From assembly GCF_007990755.1 (NCBI RefSeq), contig NZ_BJXA01000011.1, positions 62,001-126,000 of the forward strand: a stretch of 64,000 nucleotides of DNA, written 5' to 3'. This document shows positions 25,647 through 33,651 of this stretch, piece after piece. The stretch comes from Nocardia ninae NBRC 108245 (GTDB lineage: Bacteria; Actinomycetota; Actinomycetes; Mycobacteriales; Mycobacteriaceae). The position numbers and the translations under genes were made by a program. How positions within the stretch are numbered: the stretch's first letter is position 1; each line of letters opens with the position of its first letter. The notes under the pieces were generated by a model. That model was not told the origin of the DNA and ran no database searches. It worked only from the letters and a program-made list of their open reading frames with translations.

Positions 25647-26396
25647 ATGTCCACCCGCCTGGCGTGTGTCGTGTTCGATGCAGACCGGCCGCGGTTCATC
25701 GCGGATTTCTGGGCCGAGCTGCTCGGTTGGGGTGTGACTCTCGACCGCCCGGACGAGGTGGATGTGGCGGCGCACGATCCCGACGGCGCCGATCTGGCCC
25801 TGGCCTTCCTGCCCGCCGCGCGAGCCAAGCACGGCAAGAACCGCATTCACCTCGACCTGGCCAGCCGCTCGATCGATCATCAACGCCTGCAGGTGGATCG
25901 CGCGCTGTCCCTCGGGGCGCGCCGCGTCGACATCGGGCAGGGCTCGGTGCCGTGGGTGGTGCTCGCAGATCCCGAGGGCAACGAATTCTGTGTCCTGGAG
26001 CCGCGCGAGGAATATGTGGACACCGGCGCCGTCGCGGCCATCGTGATGGATACCCGAGACCCACTGCGACTGGCCGAGTTCTGGTCCGCCGCCTCCGGCT
26101 GGCCGGTAGCGCACGGCGGCGCGCAGGTCGCCGGACTGCGGTCGGCGACCGGGCTCGGCTCGTGGCTGGAGTTCGTGCGCACGCCGGAGGCGAAGTCGGG
26201 CCGCAACCTGCTGCACCTGAATCTGGCCTCGTTCGACGATCAGTCCGTCGAGCTGGCCAGACTGCGGGCCGCCGGCGCCACACCGATCGAGCACGACGGC
26301 GGGAACGTCGACATCGCGCCCGGCCTCACCCTCGCCGACCCCGAGACCAACGAGTTCTGCCTGCTACGGCCGGTGCGCGACTGCTCGACGGTGTAA
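25647..26396 (+). CDS. VOC family protein with two glyoxalase-like domains
   Basis: A 249-residue protein made of two tandem vicinal-oxygen-chelate modules. Both halves share the pattern of a starting beta strand (LACVVFDADRPRFIADFWAELLGW / IVMDTRDPLRLAEFWSAASGW), a middle NRIHLDLAS / NLLHLNLAS and an ending LADPEGNEFCVLEP / LADPETNEFCLLRP. The duplicated halves fold into one VOC barrel. The family covers glyoxalases, dioxygenases and drug-binding proteins; the substrate is unassigned. ATG 25647 has TACCGT exactly 6 nt upstream and no Shine-Dalgarno, so a leaderless mRNA is likely. Confidence 0.85.
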   Translation: MSTRLACVVFDADRPRFIADFWAELLGWGVTLDRPDEVDVAAHDPDGADLALAFLPAARAKHGKNRIHLDLASRSIDHQRLQVDRALSLGARRVDIGQGSVPWVVLADPEGNEFCVLEPREEYVDTGAVAAIVMDTRDPLRLAEFWSAASGWPVAHGGAQVAGLRSATGLGSWLEFVRTPEAKSGRNLLHLNLASFDDQSVELARLRAAGATPIEHDGGNVDIAPGLTLADPETNEFCLLRPVRDCSTV

Positions 26397-26470
26397 ACCG
26401 TCGGTGTCCGCCTCCCGGGTTCGCGGCGACGACGAATTAGCATGTCCGCCATGTACCTAGGCCCTGCTCG

Positions 26471-28207
26471 GTGACCGCCGCCGACGCCATCGTGCTCGCC
26501 GGCGGGCGAGCCAGCCGCATGGGCGGTGTCGACAAACCCGCGATCGTGATCGGCGGGCGCTCCATGCTGGATGCCGCGTTGGCCGCGGTCTCCTCGTGTG
26601 CGCACACGGTGGTGGTCGGACCGCATCGGCCCGAGCTGCCGCCGGAGATCAAGCAGGCGCGCGAGGTACCACCGGGGTCGGGGCCGGTCGCGGCGATCGG
26701 CGCCGGGTTGCACGCACTCGGCTCGGCGGCCCCGCTCCTGGTGGTGCTCGCGGCCGATCTGCCGTTCCTGTCCGACTGGTCGGTCACCGAATTGATCAGG
26801 CACGCCTGCGAATCCGGGGCCGAGGCGGTGTTCGCGGCGGACGAGTCGGGGCGTCCGCAGTATCTGATCGGAGTGTGGCGGCGCACCGCGCTGGCCGCGG
26901 CCCTCGATGGGCTGGACTCCCTGATCAATCAGCCGATGAAGGCGCTGATACCGGCCGACTCGGCGATCATCGCGCTGCCGGGGGTCGCCGACTGCGATAC
27001 CGACGAGGAGGTCCGTCAGGCCCGCGCCTCGGTCGACCCGGCACCACCGCTGCCCCTAGACGAGGCACGGAATATCCTGCGCGACAACCTCTCCCGGCTC
27101 ACCACGTACACCGCCGACCTGGCCTCGGTGCGCGGTGCGGCGCTCGCGGCACCACTGACGGCCGGCGGTCCGCTGCCCCGCTTCGACGTCTCCGCGATGG
27201 ACGGGTACGCGGTGGCCGGCGACGGTCCGTGGCGGTTGCGCCGCGATATCGGGTTCGCGGGCGGTCAGCGTCCGGTCGGGTTGCTGTCCGGCGAGGCGGT
27301 GCGCATCGCCACCGGCGCACACGTGCCCGACGGCACCACCAGCGTGCTGCGCGACGAATTCGTCCGGGTGACCGCGGAGGACAGCCTGCACCGACTACCG
27401 GATACCCCGATCCGGGACGATGTGCGCCGCCGGGGCGAGGACCGGCAACCCGGCGATCTCGTTGCGCCACAGGGGACTCCGGTCACCGCCGCGTTGATCT
27501 CCGCCGCGGCGAGCGTGGAGGTGACCGCGGCGCCGGTGCGCGGCCCGGTCCGGGCCAGGATCGTGATGACCGGCGACGAGATCCGCAGCGAAGGTCCGCT
27601 GCACGCGGGGCAGACCCGCGATTCGATCGGCCCGATCCTGCCGGAGTTGCTGTCGCTGTGCGGTATTCGCACCGCCGACCGCGTGCACCTGCGCGATACC
27701 CCCAACGGCTTCGACCAGGTGCTCGCCGCAGCGCCGGAGTGCGACCTGCTGGTGATCGTCGGCGCGACGGGTGGCGGGGCGGCCGACCAGCTCCGTGCCG
27801 CGGTGGACCGCTCGCGAGCTCGGGTATTGGTGCGGCGACTGCGGCTGCGGCCGGGCGGTTCCACGATCGTCGCCGAACTCACCACGGGCACTACGGTTCT
27901 CGGCCTGCCCGGTAACCCGTTCGCCGCCGTGGCTACTCTTCTTGCCTTGGCCCCCGCTCTCGTCGAGGGTCGCACCGGCTGCGCGCCGCGACGCTCCTTG
28001 CTCGGCCCGCTGCACAACGCGTCGGAGATAGCGGGACCGGTCGCGCGCATCGTGCCCGCTCGTTTCGCCGAGGCGGGCGGCTGGGTCGGCGACCCGCACA
28101 TTCGCACCGCTCACCTCGGCGGTCTGGTGGACCGCGACGGTCTGGTCATCGTGCCCGCCGACGCCGCAGACGGTGCAACGGTCGAGTTCTTGCCGCTGCC
28201 GCGATAG
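26471..28207 (+). CDS. MobA-MoeA fusion: molybdenum cofactor guanylyltransferase / molybdopterin molybdotransferase
   Basis: A 578-residue two-domain protein. Residues 1-~190 are a MobA-type nucleotidyltransferase (LAGGRASRMGGVDKPA, PPGSGPVAAIGAGL, LAADLPFL). Residues ~195-578 are MoeA-like (PLPRFDVSAMDGYAV, a MoaB-fold region at MTGDEIRSEG and VIVGATGGGAADQ, and VLGLPGNPFAAVATLL). MoeA inserts molybdate into adenylylated molybdopterin and MobA attaches GMP to form the bis-MGD cofactor, so the fusion joins late steps of Moco synthesis. The usual MoeA TTGGxS-type loop reads GATGGGAADQ, so activity of that half is slightly uncertain. GTG start at 26471. Confidence 0.85.
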   Translation: MTAADAIVLAGGRASRMGGVDKPAIVIGGRSMLDAALAAVSSCAHTVVVGPHRPELPPEIKQAREVPPGSGPVAAIGAGLHALGSAAPLLVVLAADLPFLSDWSVTELIRHACESGAEAVFAADESGRPQYLIGVWRRTALAAALDGLDSLINQPMKALIPADSAIIALPGVADCDTDEEVRQARASVDPAPPLPLDEARNILRDNLSRLTTYTADLASVRGAALAAPLTAGGPLPRFDVSAMDGYAVAGDGPWRLRRDIGFAGGQRPVGLLSGEAVRIATGAHVPDGTTSVLRDEFVRVTAEDSLHRLPDTPIRDDVRRRGEDRQPGDLVAPQGTPVTAALISAAASVEVTAAPVRGPVRARIVMTGDEIRSEGPLHAGQTRDSIGPILPELLSLCGIRTADRVHLRDTPNGFDQVLAAAPECDLLVIVGATGGGAADQLRAAVDRSRARVLVRRLRLRPGGSTIVAELTTGTTVLGLPGNPFAAVATLLALAPALVEGRTGCAPRRSLLGPLHNASEIAGPVARIVPARFAEAGGWVGDPHIRTAHLGGLVDRDGLVIVPADAADGATVEFLPLPR

Positions 28208-28281
28208 GCAGCGTCCACCTGCCGACGCGCGGGTAGATAAACCTGTTGCCCCTGCGGCAACCGCTCGGCAACAATCGGGGC

Positions 28282-29040
28282 ATGGGACGCAGCTTCGAGG
28301 ATCTGGTAGCGGAGGCCGACACGGTCTCCGTGGCAGGCTGGGATTTCGGCTGGCTCGACGGGCGGGCCAGCGAACAGCGGCCGTCCTGGGGGTACCAGCG
28401 GGTGCTGGCTGAGCGGCTCGGGAAAGTCACTGCGGCACTGGACATTCAGACCGGTGGGGGCGAAGTACTGGCCGGTGCCGGGAACTTTCCGCCGCTGATG
28501 GTGGCCACCGAATCGTGGCCGCCGAATATCGACAAGGCGACCCAACTGCTACATCCACTGGGCGTGGCGCTGATCGCGGATCCGGATGAACCGCCGTTGC
28601 CGTTCGGGGACAACGCCTTCGATCTGGTGGTCAGCAGACACCCGGTCACCGTCTGGTGGACGGAGATCGCCAGGGTGCTCCGTCCGTCGGGCACCTATTT
28701 GGCGCAACATGTCGGCGATGCAAGCGTTTTCGAACTCGTCGAATATTTTCTCGGCGCACAGCCGGCGGAAATTCGTAAGCGCCGCAATCCGAATGACGAT
28801 CGGACCGCCGCGGCGGCCGCGGGACTCGATATCATCGATCTCCGATATGAACGGTTGCGCGTCGAGTTCGGCGATATCGGCGCGGTCGTGTACTTCCTGC
28901 GGAAGGTGCCGTGGATGGTCCCCGACTTCACGGTGGACCGATACCGCGACCGCCTCCGGACCCTGCACGACGAGATCGAAGCAAATGGTCCATTCATCGC
29001 CCATTCGACCCGATTCCTAATCGAAGCACGCAAGCCATAG
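28282..29040 (+). CDS. class I SAM-dependent methyltransferase
   Basis: A 252-residue Rossmann methyltransferase. The SAM-binding region is ALDIQTGGGEVLAG, then MVATESWPPNI (acidic residue after strand 2), NAFDLVVSRHPV (strand 4) and EIARVLRPSGTYLAQHVG. The C-terminal part (KVPWMVPDFTVDRYRDRLRTLH ... FIAHSTRFLIEARKP) is typical of small-molecule methyltransferases. The substrate is unknown. ATG 28282 is chosen; the frame extends to 28246 without support. An intrinsic terminator follows at 29060-29090. Confidence 0.85.
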   Translation: MGRSFEDLVAEADTVSVAGWDFGWLDGRASEQRPSWGYQRVLAERLGKVTAALDIQTGGGEVLAGAGNFPPLMVATESWPPNIDKATQLLHPLGVALIADPDEPPLPFGDNAFDLVVSRHPVTVWWTEIARVLRPSGTYLAQHVGDASVFELVEYFLGAQPAEIRKRRNPNDDRTAAAAAGLDIIDLRYERLRVEFGDIGAVVYFLRKVPWMVPDFTVDRYRDRLRTLHDEIEANGPFIAHSTRFLIEARKP

Positions 29041-29059
29041 CGCTTCTACCTGCGAAAAT

Positions 29060-29090
29060 GCCTAGGATCGCCGGTGCGACAGGCTTTTTT
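29060..29090 (+). terminator. intrinsic terminator after the methyltransferase gene
   Basis: An outer stem GCCT/AGGC (29060-29063 with 29081-29084) and an inner stem TCGC/GCGA (29068-29071 with 29076-29079) are followed directly by TTTTTT (29085-29090). It lies 20 nt after the methyltransferase stop. Confidence 0.6.
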
Positions 29091-29174
29091 CACTTTCCCT
29101 TCCGGAATTGCTCGACGCTCGCTATCGTGAGTGACGTTAGGCGAATATCAATCCCCGGAAAGGACCGAGTGGAG

Positions 29175-29369
29175 ATGGCTGAAAAGTCGAAGAAAACGCC
29201 TAAGAAAATGCCTAGGCAGATGGATCGGCAGCAGCAACAACAGCGCCAGGATCAAAACCAGAACCAGGGCATGAACCGCCCAGGCGCAGACGGCCAGCGC
29301 ATGCCGAACCAGCGCCAGTCCGACGATGATCGGCGCGACGCCGACCAGCGCAGGATGGGCCAGAACTAA
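29175..29369 (+). CDS. small Gln/Asn-rich disordered protein
   Basis: A 64-residue highly charged, Gln/Asn/Arg-rich peptide: MAEKSKKTPKKMPRQMDR, a glutamine run, then NQNQGMNRPG and DDDRRDADQRRMGQN. No membrane segment, cysteine or known domain is seen; it is predicted to be intrinsically disordered. AAAGGA (29159-29164) fits GTG 29169 (4-nt spacing) or ATG 29175. A hairpin terminator follows at 29386, supporting a real transcription unit. The function is unknown; a nucleic-acid-binding or stress role would be speculation. Confidence 0.55.
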   Translation: MAEKSKKTPKKMPRQMDRQQQQQRQDQNQNQGMNRPGADGQRMPNQRQSDDDRRDADQRRMGQN

Positions 29370-29385
29370 CTGATCCGCACCGCGT

Positions 29386-29410
29386 GCCGCCGGTTCACCG
29401 AACCGGCGGC
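29386..29410 (+). terminator. 10-bp perfect hairpin after the Q-rich small gene
   Basis: GCCGCCGGTT (29386-29395) and AACCGGCGGC (29401-29410) pair perfectly with a 5-nt loop, 16 nt after the stop. There is no U-tract. The rest of 29411-29644 shows no further feature that I can support. Confidence 0.55.
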
Positions 29411-29644
29411 CGCGGTTGTGGTCGTTCCGGCGCATTCGGCGCCGGACAGCTGAGCACGCCGGTCCGGCTGACCCGCAAACCTTTCGGTGCCGTTCCCCGG
29501 AAGCGCGGTCGAGCGGGCAGCGGAATGTGTTGCGGGGTAAGCGGATCGACGCTTACCTCTGAAGTAATTGTCGGGCATCAGCGCAAGGCCTACGTTCGGA
29601 TCGGCGTCGTGCTCCGGCGACGCCACCGACGACGGGAGCCGCCC

Positions 29645-29992
29645 ATGTCCGCCTATGGCTTCGCCCACCTGCGCGCCCGCAGGCCGCACCCCGACATCCT
29701 CGAGTACCTGGAGCGCATTCAGGACACCCTGGATCCGTTCCACGGCCGCTTCGTCATCCATGGACCGCCCGCCGAGGTGGTCGAGGGCGACTGGCCGGGC
29801 AGCATGGTGCTGCTCGAGTTCCCCGATCTGGATACGGCACGGGCGTGGTATCACTCCCCCGCGTATCAGCAGATCATGCCTCTGCGCACCGACCACATCG
29901 ACGGCGATCTGCTGCTGATCGAAAGCGTCGAACCGAACTACGACCCGCGCGCGCGGGCCGTGAAGTTGCGGGCGGAAGCCGCAGCCGGGTAA
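29645..29992 (+). CDS. DUF1330 family protein
   Basis: A 115-residue dimeric alpha-beta barrel type protein of the DUF1330 family. MVLLEFPDLDTARAWYHSPAYQQIMPLRTDH is the characteristic block, and HGRFVIHGPPAEVVEGDWPG precedes it. Function unknown; relatives resemble small heme- or polyketide-related ferredoxin-like folds. ATG 29645 has GGGAG about 6 nt upstream. It is followed by the methionine-salvage operon after 115 bp and need not be part of it. Confidence 0.85.
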   Translation: MSAYGFAHLRARRPHPDILEYLERIQDTLDPFHGRFVIHGPPAEVVEGDWPGSMVLLEFPDLDTARAWYHSPAYQQIMPLRTDHIDGDLLLIESVEPNYDPRARAVKLRAEAAAG

Positions 29993-30107
29993 CCGGGCAC
30001 CCGCGGCTCGTCCGGTTCCGGCCACTCGGCCGACTTTCTCCGCGCCATTCCCGTCCGATACCGTTGACCAGGCACAACACGGTTCCACGCGACGAAGGAT
30101 GCGCCTG

Positions 30108-31841
30108 ATGGACGACAGTTCCCTGAGCTGGGACGACGGTGCGCTGGTCACCATCGACCAGCGTGGACTGCCGCACGAAGTCCGCGAGCTGCGGCTCGAC
30201 ACGGTCGACGCGGTCATCGACGCCATCCGGGTGCTCGCCATCCGGGGCGCACCCGCCATCGGCATCGCGGGGGCGTTCGGCGTGGTCATCGCCACCGCCG
30301 CGCACACGGTCGACGGGGTGGTGGACGAGGCCCGGGTGCACGACGACGCCGATCGCATCGCGGCCGCGCGGCCGACCGCGGTGAACCTCGCGTGGGCGGT
30401 GCAGCGCGTGCGCGCCAAGATCGCGCACGGTGCCGACGCCGTGCTCGCCGAAACGCTGGACATGCTCGCCGAAGACGGCCGGGTCAATCGGGCCGCCGCG
30501 ACGCACGCCGCCGACCTGGTCCAGGAGCTGTGCCCGGACCGGCCGTTGCGGGTACTCACTCACTGCAACACCGGGCGGCTCGCGACGAGTGCGTTCGGTA
30601 CCGCGATCGGCACGCTGCGGGTGCTGTTCGAGCGCGGCGCGCTCGAGGACGTGCTGGTCGACGAGACTCGGCCGTTGTTGCAGGGCGCGCGGCTCACCAC
30701 CTGGGAGCTCGCCGAGGCGGGTATTCCGCATCGGCTGACCATCGATGCCGCGGCGGCCTGGGCCATGGCGACGGGGCAGGTCGACTGTGCACTGGTCGGC
30801 GCCGATCGGGTCACCGTGAACGGTGATGTCGCGAACAAGATCGGCACGTATTCGCTCGCGCTCGCGGCGCGGCATCACGGCATTCCGTTCATCGTGGTCG
30901 CGCCGGAATCGACCAGGGATCCGAACATGGCGACCGGGCGCGACATCGTGGTGGAGGAGCGGGCCGCCGCCGAGGTGATCGGATTCGGTGGTGTGGCAAC
31001 GGCTCCCGAAGGGACCGCGGTGTTCAACCCGGCGTTCGATGTGACGCCCGGCGCGTTGGTGACGGCGGTGGTCTCGGAACTCGGTGTGGTGCATCGCTGC
31101 GCCGCGACGACCGGGTCGGGGTCGACCCGAACCCTCGTCCCGGGCGATCATCGGCCGGCTGGTGCCGGGCCGGACGCGGCCAGCGGTAATTCCTTGCCCG
31201 GCAAGGCGATCGCCGATCTCGCGCGCGGCCTGTACCAGCGGGGCTGGATGCCGGGGACCGCGGGCAATATCTCGGTGCGGACCGGCGAGACCGCCGTGAT
31301 TACCGGCAGCGGGTTGTCCAAAGGTGAACTCACCGAACACGACATGGTGATCGTCCGGGTCGCGGATTCGACACCGGTGGCCGGGAGCAGCCGGAAACCC
31401 TCGGCGGAGACCACAATTCACACCGCGGCCTACCGCGCCACCGCCGCGCAGGCGGTCGTGCACATCCATCCGCCCTATGCCACCGCGCTGGCCACGCGAG
31501 CCGGCGGGTCAGACGAGGTAACCGCTCTGCGGATCGCCGATTACGAGCTCATCAAGGGTCTCGGCGGCAGCGACCCGGCGGTCATCGACATTCCCGTGTT
31601 CCCCAACTGGCCGGACGTGCCGCGCATCGGCGCCGATATCGAGCGCTATCTCACCGATCACCCCGCCGCGCCGCCGATCCTGTTCATCACCGGTCACGGG
31701 ATCACCGCGTGGGGGGACAATCTTTCCCAGGCGCGTGATCGTGCCGAATGCCTGGAGGCGCTGTGCGAGCTGGTGGCCCGCACCGGTCGCAGGCAGGCAG
31801 TCGGGTCGCGCGACGAGACTCTCGAGATTGGACTGACATGA
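30108..31841 (+). CDS. fused MtnA-MtnB: methylthioribose-1-phosphate isomerase / methylthioribulose-1-phosphate dehydratase
   Basis: A 577-residue bifunctional enzyme of methionine salvage. Residues ~1-345 are MtnA (VLAIRGAPAIGIAGA, the catalytic Cys in LTHCNTGRLATSAFGTA, the catalytic Asp in LVGADRVTVNGD). After a short Gly/Ala/Pro linker, residues ~365-577 are MtnB, a class II aldolase fold (WMPGTAGNISVR, zinc ligands in VHIHPPYATAL and ITGHGITAWG). It converts methylthioribose-1-P to methylthioribulose-1-P and dehydrates it. ATG 30108 is preferred because AAGG lies 9 nt upstream; ATG 30099 directly abuts the AAGG. The stop overlaps the mtnD start (ATGA). Confidence 0.9.
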   Translation: MDDSSLSWDDGALVTIDQRGLPHEVRELRLDTVDAVIDAIRVLAIRGAPAIGIAGAFGVVIATAAHTVDGVVDEARVHDDADRIAAARPTAVNLAWAVQRVRAKIAHGADAVLAETLDMLAEDGRVNRAAATHAADLVQELCPDRPLRVLTHCNTGRLATSAFGTAIGTLRVLFERGALEDVLVDETRPLLQGARLTTWELAEAGIPHRLTIDAAAAWAMATGQVDCALVGADRVTVNGDVANKIGTYSLALAARHHGIPFIVVAPESTRDPNMATGRDIVVEERAAAEVIGFGGVATAPEGTAVFNPAFDVTPGALVTAVVSELGVVHRCAATTGSGSTRTLVPGDHRPAGAGPDAASGNSLPGKAIADLARGLYQRGWMPGTAGNISVRTGETAVITGSGLSKGELTEHDMVIVRVADSTPVAGSSRKPSAETTIHTAAYRATAAQAVVHIHPPYATALATRAGGSDEVTALRIADYELIKGLGGSDPAVIDIPVFPNWPDVPRIGADIERYLTDHPAAPPILFITGHGITAWGDNLSQARDRAECLEALCELVARTGRRQAVGSRDETLEIGLT

Positions 31842-32413
31842 CCCTGCTCCAGGTGATGGCCGCCGACAACCCGGCCGACGTGCGGGTGCGGACCACCGAC
31901 GACGCGGTGATCGGCACCGAATTGGCAAAGCACGGCATAACTTTCGGCCGCTGGCCGGTGGTGGAGAATGCGACGGCGATCGCCTCCGATGAGCTGCTCG
32001 CGCACTACACCGACCAGGTCGCCGAGCTGAACCAGTCCGGGCGCTACCAGCACATCGACGTCGCCCGCATCCACCCGGACGACGCCGACCCCGAATGGCC
32101 GAAGGTCGCCGAGGGTGCGCGGGCGAAGTTCCTCGACGAACACCGGCACGCCGAGGACGAGGTCCGCTACTTCGCCGCCGGCCGCGGCTGCTTCTACCTG
32201 CATCTCGGGCAGGAGGTGCTGGCCGTGGTCTGCGAGGGCGGCGATCTGCTCTCGGTGCCCGCAGGCACCCTGCACTGGTTCGACATGGGCAGTCGGCCCG
32301 ACTTCATCGCCATCCGCTTCTTCGAGGAGGCCGACGGCTGGGTGGGCGACTTCACCGGGGACCGGATCAGCGCGGGGTTCCCGACCCTCGACGAGCTGCT
32401 CGCCACCTCATGA
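31838..32413 (+). CDS. mtnD: acireductone dioxygenase
   Basis: A 191-residue cupin. The metal ligands of acireductone dioxygenase are visible in DEHRHAEDEVRYF (His-x-His-x4-Glu) and in TLHWFDMG (the third His). It oxidises the acireductone made by MtnC to 2-keto-4-methylthiobutyrate (Fe form) or to an off-pathway product (Ni form). It overlaps mtnAB by 4 bp and mtnC by 4 bp (ATGA in both cases), so translation is coupled across the three genes. Confidence 0.95.
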   Translation: MTLLQVMAADNPADVRVRTTDDAVIGTELAKHGITFGRWPVVENATAIASDELLAHYTDQVAELNQSGRYQHIDVARIHPDDADPEWPKVAEGARAKFLDEHRHAEDEVRYFAAGRGCFYLHLGQEVLAVVCEGGDLLSVPAGTLHWFDMGSRPDFIAIRFFEEADGWVGDFTGDRISAGFPTLDELLATS

Positions 32414-33099
32414 TCACGACGATCGTCGTCGATATCGAAGGGACCACCAGCCCGACCAGTTCGGTGCGCGAAGATTTGTACGGCTATACCCGCGAACGTC
32501 TTCCGGCGTGGTTGGCCGAGAACCGCACGGGCGCAGCGGCTCCCATCCTCGCTGCGGCCAAGGCGCAGGCTGGGCGACCGTCTGCCGACACCGATGAGGT
32601 TGCGGCGACATTGCGCGGCTGGCTCGACTCCGACGTCAAAGCCGAGTCGCTCAAGGCCGCCCAGGGGCTGATCTGTGCGGAGGGGTTCCGCAACGGCGCG
32701 CTGCACGGGGAGTTCTTCGCCGATGTGCCACCGGCGCTGCGCGCCTGGCATGCGGACGGTCTCGCGGTGTACGTGTATTCGTCGGGATCTGTTCGTAATC
32801 AACAGGATTGGTTCACCTTCGCGCGCGGCGGCGAATTGGCCTCGCTGGTCTGCGGCTACTTCGATCTGTCGACGGCGGGCGGCAAACGTGAGGCCTCGTC
32901 GTACGAGAAGATCGCGGGTGCCATCGGCGTCTCCGGCGATCGGATCCTGTTCCTGTCCGACCATCCGGACGAGCTCGACGCGGCCGTCGCGGCTGGTTGG
33001 CACGCCATCGGGCTCGCCAGGCCCGGCGAGCCCAATCCGCCTCGGCCACCACATCGTTGGGTGGATACGTTCGCTGACATCGATCCGAGCGCCGAGTAG
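32410..33099 (+). CDS. mtnC: enolase-phosphatase (acireductone synthase)
   Basis: A 229-residue HAD-superfamily enzyme. The first motif is VVDIEGTTSPTSSV (with Glu in the usual second-Asp position, as in MtnC), the second is VYSSGSVRNQQ, and the last is ILFLSDHPDELDAAVAAGW. It enolises and dephosphorylates diketomethylthiopentyl-1-P to acireductone, the substrate of the mtnD product directly upstream. It is the last gene of the coupled operon. The next gene is convergent and ends 6 bp away. Confidence 0.93.
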   Translation: MITTIVVDIEGTTSPTSSVREDLYGYTRERLPAWLAENRTGAAAPILAAAKAQAGRPSADTDEVAATLRGWLDSDVKAESLKAAQGLICAEGFRNGALHGEFFADVPPALRAWHADGLAVYVYSSGSVRNQQDWFTFARGGELASLVCGYFDLSTAGGKREASSYEKIAGAIGVSGDRILFLSDHPDELDAAVAAGWHAIGLARPGEPNPPRPPHRWVDTFADIDPSAE

Positions 33100-33104
33100 G
33101 CGGC

Positions 33105-33536
33105 TCAGCCCAGCGAGTCGACGATCTTCGCGATCCGGCGCGTGCGGGTCTCCGCACGCTTGGCATCGGTGACCGCCGTGACGTGTTCGCGGCGGCGCGA
33201 GTAGGACAGCTTGTCGAAGGCGTCGCGGCGACCCGCGGAGCGCAGTGCGTCGGCCAGGTCGTCCGGGACGTCGACGGTGCGTTCGGCGTCGTCGCGGGAC
33301 ACCGTCACCACTACGGTGTCACCGGGTGCCTTGCCCAGCTCGGTGCGGATCGCCTTCAGCAGGCCGAGGCAGGGTCCGGAACCCATGTCGACGATGGAGC
33401 CGCGGTAGTCGACGCCGTCGAAGTCCACCTCGACCGGGATGCGGCCGCCGCCACCGAGCGCCGCGACGACTTCCGTGGGTACTGCCACGTACGCGCCGCC
33501 GCCGGCGCCGGACTCGATTCTCGCTTCGAATCGCAT
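33105..33536 (-). CDS. YdeI/OmpD-associated family protein (DUF1905)
   Basis: A 143-residue two-part protein. The N-terminal DUF1905 beta barrel (MRFEARIESGAGGGAYVAVPTEVVAALG ... IPVEVDFDGVDYRGSIVDMGSG) is followed by a C-terminal YdeI-type helical segment (DVPDDLADALRSAGRRDAFDKLSYSRRREHV ... AKRAETRTRRIAKIVDSL). The family is widespread and associated with resistance to some peptides in enterics; no role is established here. It is convergent with the methionine-salvage operon. Confidence 0.85.
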   Translation of the reverse strand: MRFEARIESGAGGGAYVAVPTEVVAALGGGGRIPVEVDFDGVDYRGSIVDMGSGPCLGLLKAIRTELGKAPGDTVVVTVSRDDAERTVDVPDDLADALRSAGRRDAFDKLSYSRRREHVTAVTDAKRAETRTRRIAKIVDSLG

Positions 33537-33651
33537 GGACCGACCCTAGTCCCTGAGGCGTGCTGATCTCCGGATTCAGGGTGTTCCCCGATAGCAGGGG
33601 TGCGCCGGTCCGGCCTACGGTGAGCGTCGGTCGGTCATCGGTGGAGGTAGT

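Noticed and set aside
29993-30107. SAM-type riboswitch ahead of the methionine-salvage operon
   Set aside because: The gap is only ~115 bp and I see neither the kink-turn/stem pattern of SAM-I nor a clear SAM-II or SAM-IV fold.
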